Of a DNA stretch of 64,000 bases, positions 22,063 through 32,038 are shown one piece after another. The notes beneath the pieces were generated by a model that ran no database searches, was not told the DNA's origin, and was given only the letters and a program-made list of their open reading frames with translations. The DNA lies in assembly GCA_963971405.1 (NCBI GenBank), contig OZ020490.1:28731464-28795463 (forward strand). Reading direction: 5' to 3'. The DNA comes from Psococerastis gibbosa. Lineage: Eukaryota > Arthropoda > Insecta > Psocodea > Psocidae. Position 1 is the first letter of the stretch. The number at the start of each line of letters is the position of its first letter. The position numbers were made by a program, and so were the translations under genes.

Positions 22063-22796
22063 ATTCAGATGTTGCTTTAAGGTGTAAGGCGAGAACCTGT
22101 GCTACAAGAGCTCCGAGGAGGCGTTCTCGACGTAATTCCCCTGATGGGTAAGTTGTTTTCTTAAAATTCTGAGTTCCAAAAAACCGTTACTCGTGTCGTT
22201 GAAAAGTCAGTGCCGTAACTTGCAAAAAGCCGTTGGTCGAAGACAAGGACTGTTCGTTCAAAGCTGAAACCGGTCCTGAGTTTGTCGAATCTTGACATTC
22301 GACTCTGCCTGATAAAAGATTGATGAGGGACTTGTAAAAATCTTTGAATCCTTTCAAATTCTGAAATTAGTTGAGCAACATCAAGTCAAAAAGAACTTAA
22401 GCCTGATTGAAATATACTTGCTGCTATTATAAAGGAATTTAATTAACATTCAATAAATAACTAGGAAGCCGAAGGAACCTTTGTCGACTTTGGAGATATC
22501 GGAATTAGAGCCGTGGTCCGATGGACATGAGCGAGTTAGGTCAGATCAAAAGGAAGTCGAGACGTGTCGTGTTTAGCTTTAACGAGTTTCTTTAGATAAT
22601 TTCTTGGTCTTTTGTATTTCCAAATTATTAACAACAATTTACTTATTATTATAAATGTATTTTATTTTAAATTAAAATTATTATCATTAGTTCAAGATAC
22701 TTGGACATTTAAAACATATAGTGAATTCTAGTGGAATCCACGTTATCTTTATTAGTATTTCCAAATTTTTTAATTATGAATAGAATCTTATTTTAT
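22063..22796. other. Non-coding stretch
   Basis: No gene seen; AT-rich after 22600. Confidence 0.4.
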
Positions 22797-22936
22797 TTTA
22801 TTACAAGCGGAGCTTGGGACCGCTTCGCGGCCCCGCCCCCCTTGCGCCTGCCGCGGGCGGCAGCTCGCCCCTGCGGGGCCTCGCATTAACGTGGTTCCAT
22901 TTGGCATTACGCAGCTCGCCCCTTCGGGGCTCGCAT
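22797..22936. repeat. GC-rich hairpin cluster
   Basis: A sharply GC-rich block inside AT-rich DNA, containing GGGACCGCTTCGCGGCCCCG, GCCTGCCGCGGGCGGCAG and two AGCTCGCCCC…GGGG.CTCGCAT units (22871-22886 and 22913-22934). It looks like the end or core of a dispersed repeat. Family unknown. Confidence 0.6.
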
Positions 22937-22996
22937 GACTTATGTGAATGCCCCCAAACCCAAACGAAGCAGTTAACAACTATGAAAATTGGTTAA

Positions 22997-24200
22997 TTTA
23001 TACTGCTTCTAATGAGACATTAACAAATCATTTTGGTGGAAGAGGTCAGGCTGTGGAATCCTGTTACTCTATGCATGTAATTTCAAAGGTACACTTTAGA
23101 CCTGTATTCCGTCAAAACGCTGATGGCTATGGCTTACCAAATCACTTGAGCCCGAACGAAGAGGCGGATAGTTAAACTGAATATATCTCTGGAAAGAGTA
23201 AGACAGGAGGAAGAGAACTAAAGTAGTTTAAAGTTTTCAAAATGATATCAAGACCTCCGAAAACGCGGCCGAAAAAGCCTATTTTCGCTGAAAATCGAAA
23301 AATTTGGGCGCACCCCGTCACGTTTCCACCCCCCAAAGCCGAACCTCTTGCTTGATCACGACAAATTTGGCATGACCTAAAAGAAGAAGAGCGGACAAAG
23401 ACACTGATATAATTTAAATTAACATAGGCCTTCCACATCTGCCCAAAATATTGCTTTAAACCCACCCATGCAATTTAAATGGGATTGCTAGAAATGCAGT
23501 TTTTTTCGCGTCATTTTTAAAAACTTTGTGTTCCACTCGTGATTAAGGGGGGAAGGGGTGAATTTGAAATTATGTATTTATACTCGTTTTAAAGCTTATT
23601 TCATACTGCTTCTAATGAGGGATTAAAAATTAATTTCGATGGAAAATTGCAGGCTGTGGAATATTTTTACTCTATGCATGTATTTGGAAATATACCCTTT
23701 AAACCGGTTTTTCGGCAAAACAGGGACTGCTTACCAACTCACCTGAACCCGAACGAAAAGGCGCATAGCAAAACTGAATATATGACTGAAAAGAATAAGA
23801 ACAGTGGAAAAGAACAAAAGTAGTTTGAAGTTTTCGAATTGATATTAACACCCCCAAAAACGCGGTCGAAAAAGGCCTATTTTCGCTGAAAATCGGAAAA
23901 TTTGGGCGCACCCCCTCACGTTTCCACCCCCCAAAGTCGAACCACTTGCCCAATCACATCATGTATAGCATGGCCTGAAAGAGGAAGAATGGACGAAGAC
24001 AGTGATGTAATTTAAGTTAAGGTAGGCCCAAATGTCAGGCTAAAACATTGCGTTGAACCCTCCAATGCTTTCTTATGGGATTTTTCGAACCGATTATCGC
24101 TCCTGTACCTGATCAGGTTCAATTTTTAAGGTTCGGCCCTACACGAAAACCATGTCCCGATTTTTCTCTAAATTTTGAGTGTATCCGCAAGTTTCTGGTG
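22997..24200. repeat. Tandem duplication, period about 603 bp
   Basis: TACTGCTTCTAATGAG starts at 23001 and 23604. Parallel blocks follow in both units: CAGGCTGTGGAAT, TACTCTATGCATGTA, CGAACGAA.AGGCG, TATTTTCGCTGAAAATCG and TTTGGGCGCACCCC. The two units differ by many substitutions. Non-coding on both strands. Confidence 0.8.
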
Positions 24201-24238
24201 CCAGTGGGTCCCGAGTTATGGCGAGTCAAAAAAGTGTC

Positions 24239-24266
24239 CACATACATACATACATACATACATACT
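24239..24266 (+). repeat. (CATA)n microsatellite
   Basis: Seven tetramer units, followed by CTCACGCGGGAAAGTGG. Confidence 0.9.
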
Positions 24267-24766
24267 CACGCGGGAAAGTGGTTTGATTTTTATAAAGATA
24301 GATTAAACTATATTAGTCAAATCGAAGGAATCTCGAACGGATTGCTGCATAAATTATTTTATTATTATATTGATCAGCTAGTTATTAGTTAATTAATTAA
24401 TTTAACATTATGAATATCATATATTCTTTATAATTATTAGATTATTATAGTCAGGATAAATTAAATTATCTTATCGATATTAGTATTTTCCTTATTAATT
24501 CAGGAATATATTATTATGTTAGTGTAAATTCATATTAAGGTAACGGACCAAAAGGTGACACCATGCATAAAGGTGACACTTTATCATAAACTTTTATTTA
24601 TTAAGAACTGTAATATATTTTCGCGGTTTTTTTTAAATTTGAACTTAGAATTCAAAGTTTGTTTACCTAGAAATCCATGCGCTATTCTTGTTCCACGAAA
24701 AACATGGCCGCCACTGACATGTTTGTTTACGCTTGTTGACGATTGCCAATTTATTCCGAGTTTATA

Positions 24767-27579
24767 ATGGATTTGCTTAAGCACGGTAAGTAGCAAATTA
24801 AGGTTTCATGTTTCTAACCATGGTTTTTTATTGTGTCTGAAGCGTTTATTTTCCTTGTTATACTCTTAAAAAAGGCGTCAAAACTAAAATTGACCTGAAG
24901 ATTGGTTTTATAGCCAACTGCTGGGGGTGTCACCTTTACGCACGGTTATTTCTTAAAATTCCTTAACCTGACACCCTGTCATCTTCAGGAGAAAATGCCT
25001 AAAATAATGATTTGGTGTAATTTGGACTGGGACTTTAATGATAAATATTATTATATGCTCGGCCTGGCAATATTCGATCGGGAACCTTAAGCTGACATGG
25101 GGGTGTCATCTTTGGGTATAAGTGTGTCATCTTAACGCATTTCTATTTTTTAGGGCAAAAGAAAAGAAAAAACCTGCTCTATACGGAGGAAAAAATGCGT
25201 CAAGCCCTTATTGATGCAAGAAACGGGATTTCCATAAAAAAGGCAGCAAAAAACAATGGGGTTCCACGGATCACCTTGTTGTATAAATTGAAAGGAAAAA
25301 ATCCGGAGGGGAGAAGAATTGGAGCACCAACAGTTTTTAGTGCGGAGGAAGAGGACATATTAGTGCAATGGGTGCTTGGGATGTCGGCAAGAGGTTTCCC
25401 TGTTTCTAAGGAGCTGTTCATATCCAGTGTAAAGAAAGTGGCTCGTAAATTGGAAAAAGATGCATTTCAAACAAAGGAGCCCAGCAACAAATGGTTTTAT
25501 GGATTCATGGGAAGGCACAAGGAACTATCAAGCCGTGTTGCACAAAACCTAACCAAAAGTAGGGCTTCGGTTTCAATGGAGGAATTAAGGAACTGGAGCG
25601 TTCAGGTGAAAAAGTGTCTTGAAGAAAAGGGGGTGTTTGATGTTCTAGAAAGTCCTGCAAGAGTCTTTAACGCTGACGAAACGGCCTTTTTTTTAAATCC
25701 TAAGGGCGGTAAAGTACTGGCTACAAAAGGGCAGCGTGCAGTCTACCAAAAATCTGGAGATAATGAGAAGGCATGCATAACGGTCTTAGTTAATGGCAAT
25801 GCCAATGGAGACATGGCCCCCCCAATGATTGTGTTGAAGTACCAGAGGGTGCCAGGGGAAATCGAGGAGAGTTTGCCTCGAGGATGGGCAAGAGGGAAGT
25901 CAGACCGAGGATGGATGACCCAAGAACTTTGGTTTGAATACATAGCAAATGTATTTAATCCCTGGTTAGATCGCGAAGGGATCACTAAGCCTGTTATTCT
26001 ATTTGTTGACGGACATTCTTCTCACATATCAATTGAAGTGAGTGACTTTTGCATGACACATGGAATTGAACTTATTGCCTTGTTCCCAAATTCTACGCAT
26101 ATTTTGCAGCCGATGGATGTAGCCGTTTTTAGAAATCTTAAAAGAGAATGGAAAGATGCTGTTCAAGATTGGCGGCTTGCAAATGATAATTGTGAATTGA
26201 AGAAAAAAGACTTTTGTAAGGTGCTCAAAGCAGTGTTAGAAAAATGTTTCACACAAAAAACATTGGCCAATGGATTCAAAGCTTGCGGTTTAGTGCCTTT
26301 CGACATTGAGGCCGTTAGAATGCCATCATTCGATCAACCAACTGCAACTCAACATGTTAATGGCGCAATTACTCAGGAACTACCGAAACAATTTCTTGCC
26401 TGGCTTAAAGGGCTTATTGGTGACGTAGAGAACGCAGATCCTGCACTCATAGACCTGTGGTGCAGAGCGAATGCACAATTTGCGAACAGTGTCAACAAAG
26501 ATGCGCCTCTTCCCAATGCAGCTACTCCATCCGGCCCTAAGGAGGCAGATGCGAATGCTGCTACTGAGGAGATGTTTACCGATGACTTTTCCTTGTTGTT
26601 TGAGAATGATGCAATGGAAAGTTTTATTGATGTGGTTAACGACCCTTTACTTGATGAAACTAGTTCCACAAAGAACCAACGTGAAGAGCCCGGTGTGGAA
26701 GACACCCCTACAAAACAAGCTATCTCTACTTCCGGTAACAATTCCGTACAATTGCCATCAGTTCATCCGCCTTGGCCGGTGTCGCCGTACAAATTAAGTT
26801 TTATTGATAAGGTTAACGACCCTTTACTTGATGAAACTGGTTCCACTAAGGACCAACGTGAAGAGCCAGGTGTGGAAGACACCTCTACAAAACAAGCTAT
26901 CTCTACTTCCGGTAACAACTCCGTACAATTGCAATCATTTCATCCGCCTTGGCTGGTGTCGCCATACAAATCATGCTTAATATGGCCAAGAGCAGACCCA
27001 AAGACAGGGAAAATGAAAGTACCCAAAGATGGGGTCCCCCCGGTAATTACATCGGATCTGTTCCATATGCATGCAAATGCAAAGGCGGCTCAAGCAAAGA
27101 AGGTAAAAGAGGATATAGAGAGAAAAAAACAAGAACGTTTAAAGAAGAAGAGGAAGATGGAAGAAGACAAAGAGAAGAAGAAGCAAGAGCGTTTGGAGAA
27201 AAAAAAGAAGAAGAAGGCAGACGACATGTTAAAGAAAAAAGCTGAAAGGGCGCTTTACACAAAGCGGCCAAAACGTACGAAGAAAAAGACTCCATTTAAA
27301 GATTTCATCTTGGTAAAATTTGTAACCGAAGAAGACCAGAGGGAGAAATTTTACGTTGGTGAAATAAATGGAGAGGCAAAAGAAGCAGGGGTGGACGTTC
27401 TGTTTTTTCGAAAAAAAACCGGGAAAATAGGAACTTTTTTTAGTTTCCCCGAAGTGAGGGATGAGGGGTTTGTGGAATATTATAATATAATTGCTAGATT
27501 GTCGGAGTATAATATGAACAGGGACAGCTACGTTTTCCCCAATCTGGGCAATTTTGTCGACTTAAATAAGGTACATTAA
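24767..27579 (+). CDS. pogo-family transposase, two exons (814 aa predicted)
   Basis: Exon 1 is 24767-24785 (ATG…CACG, then donor GTAAGT); exon 2 starts at 25154 after acceptor TATTTTTTAG. The splice keeps the frame and adds 20 residues, giving the basic start typical of pogo proteins. Domains (numbering from the internal ATG at 25195): psq-type HTH 1-45, CENP-B-type HTH about 50-115, DDE domain about 155-370 with D161 (NADET), D272 (FVDGHSSH) and D308 (QPMDVAVF), all three catalytic aspartates present. Then two 59-residue tandem repeats, a Lys/Glu-rich coiled-coil-like segment (about 625-700) and a unique C-terminus. The protein should bind its TIRs and excise the element. No stop or frameshift, so it may be active. 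Confidence 0.88.
24786..25153 (+). other. Predicted intron in the pogo-like transposase gene
   Basis: GTAAGT at the 5' end and a pyrimidine-rich tract with TAG at the 3' end. It contains three copies of the GTGTCAYCTTT motif, so regulatory and binding sites lie in the intron. Confidence 0.7.
26620..26973 (+). repeat. In-frame tandem duplication, 2 x 177 bp
   Basis: Units 26620-26796 and 26797-26973 are nearly identical and encode 59 residues each (NDPLLDET, REEPGVED, STSGNNSVQL and HPPW in both). The period is a multiple of three, so the frame is kept. Confidence 0.93.
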
Positions 27580-27899
27580 ATTAATATAATTTAAACACCA
27601 AAAAATGTATTATTTTCTGATTTTTGTGCTATGTCACCTTTAGGTCTTTAAGTGTCATCTTTAAGTCGCAGGCGAAAATTTGGTGTCATCTTTAGGAGAC
27701 AGAACATGGGAAATTAAAAAAATTAATGACATCAAATATTTAATCATATTATGAGCTTTATTGTATTAGGAAGCTGCTAGATGAACCAATTAATCAAATT
27801 TTACCATTGGTAGAGTTCTGACTTTCACTACTCAACAGTAGGAAGTAACAATATAAAGAAAAAAGCTTAAGGGTGTCACCTTTTGGTCCGTAGTATCCT

Positions 27900-28530
27900 C
27901 ATTTATTATTCAAATTATTCAACTTCATTATTATGATTACTATTCTAATTATATTTCATCTCCAGAAGTGGAGTCATTATGGTCATATTGTTGTTGTAAT
28001 GATTATTATTTATTGAAACTTGTGTTTCAAAAGGGAACTACGTGGAGGGGAACTTCTCTGAGGAAGGAAAGTCCGGACCGAGGAAAGACGTAGGCCCGTA
28101 AAGGCCTTACCGAGCGAGAGATGCACCAGGGCTAAAGGAATGGGCTAGGACGAGGGTTCTAAGCAATTACACTTCACTTCACATCGTTCATCTTCATATT
28201 AGTAAGAATTCTCTGCGCCTGTAAGTCTCAATTATTGTTTGTAACTGAAAGGAAATGTATTTTATGCTGTGTTATCTAGATTGTGCGCGGGACGACGTCG
28301 CTGATCTGGGAGTGGAGGATGGATTCGGTTGGAGAAGGGAGCGGGTCGCTCCTCTTCCTCATCCGGGGCCATGATCCCCTCCCAGGGCAGATGGTCGGTC
28401 GGTCCTCTGGATAATATTTTGTAATGTGGAGATTTCTGAGACTGGCACCATAATATTTCTCTCTTTACAAAAGTCCAGTGCTCAGAAAATTCTCCGTCTA
28501 ATTGTGCGCAATGTTAACTAGGATGATCGT
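27900..28530. other. AT-rich DNA with GC hairpins; RNase P-like CR-I word
   Basis: At about 28065-28085 the sequence AAGGAAAGTCCGGACC matches the conserved 5' P4 strand of bacterial/organellar RNase P RNA (GAGGAAAGTCCGG). No matching 3' strand (ACAGAA…GGCTTA) was found downstream. A strong hairpin GGGAGCG GGT CGCTCC lies at about 28337-28352. No ORF. Could be an organellar fragment or a dispersed repeat. Confidence 0.25.
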
Positions 28531-28531
28531 G

Positions 28532-28625
28532 GGTTCGGTGACGAACGGAGGGAGTGGTCCAGATTCAATTCTGTATCCGGTCTCCGGATGGAATCGGACA
28601 CACTCTCCCCGTTCCTCACCGAACC
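28532..28625. other. 94-nt hairpin with bipartite stem
   Basis: 28532-28556 (GGTTCGGTGACGAACGG…) pairs with 28601-28625 (…CCGTTCCTCACCGAACC) with few mismatches. An inner stem forms around CCGGTCTCCGG. It is more GC-rich than its flanks. Confidence 0.6.
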
Positions 28626-30691
28626 AATGTCGGATCTCCGGCGATATGCCAATTTCTATTGTTTATTGTTGTGTTATAAGGATGTTTGGCAGCGGCCAAT
28701 TTTTCCGGTCGATGAAGAAGTGACCTAATATATTTTGCTAATCTTGGACAATCTGGTGTTCTCTGTGTTTCCTCCGCATCTCTCTAGGTTGAGACTCTCT
28801 CTCTCTCTTGTTGCGGATATTTAGCCCCCATGATCCACGCCCTTTACTTTCTGCCGTCCCTGAGCTACCGACGCACCGGCTGAGGTCACCCTTGTTAAGA
28901 TGAGTCGGATTTGATAGAAGGAGGAGTTATCTCCAGTTTTGTGGTTACCATCTGGTAATTGGTCTATCTCTCCAGTTTCACCTTACACTGTCTGAATAAA
29001 TAGGGGTTGTGAAAATGTCCAATACATGGTATACTCTGACAATATGCATAATGGACACGACGCAAAGACGTTTGTTGCCACTTTCCTCATACAGGGTTTT
29101 GGTTTAACATGTTAAACCCCCAGTGACCTGAACGAAGAGGCCCTAATGAATGCGTGCCGTAACGTAAATACAGTACTCTTTCTAAACTCATGTTGGAACA
29201 TAATTTGAAGTATTGTATGTGATACTTCCATACATTAATACATACTGCGTAGGGTACCACGAGCATTTTTTTTTAAATATTCATTGACCATTGTACTGTA
29301 GATAGGCCTAGGTGTGCGAATGATGCAAAAAACTAGTTGGTTTCATTAAATTTGGGTCATTATGGATTTATCAATATGAAATGACACATTAAATTGATAT
29401 TGACTACTACATTTCAATTTTTAAATTTGTGCGGGAGACACCCAAGCGCTACCAAGTGGCCAAAATCCCAAAGTGGGACGCAAATATTTTGTAACTTCGA
29501 TCCTGTGATTTCACGAAAAAAATCACAAAGCCCTGAAATACTGCATCCTATATATAAGCATAGGGATGCCAGTCTGCTTATTTCGATTGGCAGGCTATGG
29601 CACACACGCAACAACGGCTCATGCCCGATCATGCATACGTGCTTGAGTCTACTATAAGATCAAGAATTAACGGGTAGTAGGAGAATATTTGGCATAATGC
29701 CAAATGAGACACTCGATGCATTTCTTTTAATGCATTCGGATGCAGACATATTTAACGGCAAAGATTTAGACGGCATTATAGCCACAATGAGCAACAAGAG
29801 TTGAATTGAACCACCAATTGAAATCTTAGAATGTATAGCTAACTTTGAGCAATAATTTGATTTTTTAGCAGCCGTTCCCAGTCCAACTTGCGAATTCTTG
29901 CAGTGCTCTCTGTATATGCATCCAATATAAGAAGTTGCGATCTCTTACAATGTGTACTTGCTTTGGAAGTATTGGCAATGCTACTAGTTTAAAAAAATGG
30001 ACAAAAGGGCTTTTCCTGTTTAAAAAACAATATACAAGAGAAAAAGATATATAGGCTAAGTCACAAAGGAAGGATCAGTGGAAATGAATATGAGACTCAA
30101 AAAAGAAAGAAACTGAAGCCATGCAAACAGCCACACACAGATGAGATATATATGTAAGTTTAATGATTCGTAATCGTACTCTTAATATCGCTATTATGAA
30201 GTCCGTGCATTAGTATATACGTAAAAATAGAGTTTTAATTTGTGTGGTTATTTTGTCGGTGGACTGAAAGTGCAAATATTCGTGCCGAGAATTGACAGTT
30301 GATATCAGACTGAAATGAAAACATGAAAGAAAGTCTTGAAAAATGGGTATCACATAGATCATTTTAGAGGAAAATCCGCTTGGACTTTAGATCTTTCTTT
30401 CAAATTTCCTGTTTTTCACCCAATTCAGTTGCTCTACCTTTAAAGAAGACACAACATTATTTGAAGAAGAAGCTTATTCATATAGAAATTGTCAACTAGG
30501 CGCAAGAAACTATGTTTTATTGAACTAGGGCAGTTTTTTTGAGTTTTCTCAGTTTCGTGTTTTTGGCACTTAGATCAATTAGCATTACCAGGCTTCAATG
30601 GGCTTAGCTATTTCAAATCAGATTTGGCTGACGCAATGTTGCCGTCAATTTTGTAAATAGTAGCTAGTTAAAAATTTCGTTCCGCTGGATT
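28626..30691. other. No supported gene
   Basis: Short frames only (for example 87 codons at 29394-29657) without motifs. Nothing clear by eye. Confidence 0.4.
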
Positions 30692-31260
30692 ATGACTTTG
30701 AAGAGTCCAGCGCTCCTCACCGTGACTCTAATAATCTTAAGGATGTTGGTTGACCTGTTCCCAGACAACTTCCAAAAGATGCGTGTTGGCGCATCTGTTC
30801 GCTTCTTCTCTACTGAAACGGCTGTCGCCATTGACACATCAGTCCGGTTTGAAAAATTGCCTATCGAAGCCTTAACGACTATAAGAAAAATATGTGATTG
30901 GTACGAACTTAGCAGCAGCAGAGCAAGAAAGACAGGAGTAACCGTAAGGAGTAAGGAAAAAAAGATGAATATACTTTCCAGGGCCTAAAATAGGAGATGG
31001 GGGGGGGGGGGAAACCTGTCAATACCGATTTCATTCAGACGTGCATTGGATTTTTAAAGCTTATAAACCTATTAGTTCATCAAAACTCCCTTGAGTTCTT
31101 GCTTCTGAGCTGATTATCACAAGATGCCGTCGAAAACATTTTTTCGCAAGTACGCAGGAAAGCGGGGTTATGCCCCTCTGCTCTTGACGTGCGTCGTGCT
31201 CTGAAGCTAATAACTATTTTACAATTTCTTGGTAAACCAAAAAGCGGTAATTACAAGGAA
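30692..31260 (+). pseudogene. P-element / THAP9-like transposase remnant C
   Basis: The first frame (30692-30988) has NFQKMRV followed by AVAID and LPIEALTT … WYEL..SR, matching the KMRV…(GTP-binding/insertion domain) region of P transposases. A second frame at about 31113-31250 reads QDAVENIFSQVRRKAG and DVRRALKL, the family's conserved QD.LEN.FSQ.R C-terminal segment with its catalytic acidic residues. Two frames with stops between show decay. N-terminal THAP domain not seen. Confidence 0.7.
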
Positions 31261-31437
31261 GACATCTTTCAAAAGTTGGCAAGAAAAAGCCCACCAGAGA
31301 GCCAGGCTATGATGAGGCTCTAGAGCTATGAGCGATATAGAATCCTGCCAGGTTTTCAATATTGCAGGCGCGTGCGTCCGGGCAATATTAAAAAAAAAAA
31401 CTGTGCGCAACGTGCAAAAAATGAAACGAAAATCAAA

Positions 31438-32038
31438 CGAAAAATGGCAAGTCTCTTAACACGGCTGCTGAATAAAGGAGGCCTATACGTTGTAGAAGAG
31501 GGAATCTACGCTATCTTCGAGGCAGCCCACCATTGGGTGCAGAAGCAGGGAGTATTGCCCCGTTCGCTGAAGGTAGAAGATTGCCTTCGTTATGTGAGCG
31601 CCGCCGGAGTGTTAGAGGAAATACATGCTGCAGCACACTGCCCACTGCATAAACTTGAATGACTTGCGTCAAGAACTAATAATATTCAATATGCAGCATG
31701 TATTAATATATGGTATTGATGTATGGCAGCAAGCTCCAGCCCCCAGAAAAAATATGCTGACTGCCAGCATTGACGCTGTAGAAGTGTGCACAAGGACGGC
31801 AATGCTTAGCAGCGAATGGAAGACGGAACGTCGGTGGCGTATAACTGGCAGTCGCTGCCGCGGTGTGTACACTTACAACAAGGGTAATTGGGCAGAAAAA
31901 GCTATGCTATTGGCTATGCCCAAACCCTTCACCAGCAAAATCGTTCAGCATGGCGTGGACAATGAGCCCGTGGCACCGGAGATTTATGCGCGGGAGACCG
32001 AACAACGCGTTGTTGAGTTTGGCCTTGTCGTTGTAGAG
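31438..32038 (+). pseudogene. YqaJ-like exonuclease gene, 5' part, split by a hAT
   Basis: The recognisable frame is 31625-32038. It has SEWKTERRWRITGSRC, then GVDNEPVAPEIYARET (the G.ENEP.A motif) and VVEFGLVVVE, where a hAT insertion interrupts it. YqaJ domains are PD-(D/E)XK alkaline exonucleases of phage/viral recombination type that also occur as multicopy genes in invertebrates. A further frame at 31438-31662 (GGLYVVEEGIYAIFEAA) may be an upstream part in another frame. Whether it is a host gene or part of a mobile element cannot be told. Confidence 0.65.

Larger units (their letters stand above)
24543..27891 (+). mobile_element. pogo/Tigger-like DNA transposon, apparently complete (3.35 kb)
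   Basis: TIRs ACGGACCAAAAGGTGACACC (24543-24562) and its exact complement (27872-27891) enclose one transposase gene. The motif GTGTCACCTTTA or GTGTCATCTTTA, or its complement, recurs at about 24550, 24571, 24926, 25102, 25124, 27632, 27652, 27684 and 27872, i.e. only in the non-coding ends, as expected of transposase-binding sites. The expected TA duplication is not convincing: TA precedes the left end but AG follows the right one. Confidence 0.88.

Noticed and set aside
25200..27295. Minus-strand and +1 ORFs within the pogo-like gene
   Set aside because: Shadows of the transposase; the Ser/Leu-rich minus frame is the complement of the Lys/Glu-rich coding segment.
27900..28800. Organellar or symbiont DNA insertion
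   Set aside because: AT-richness with GC clusters is suggestive, but no organellar gene is readable and flanks are nuclear transposon-like; kept only as a low-interest RNase P-like finding.
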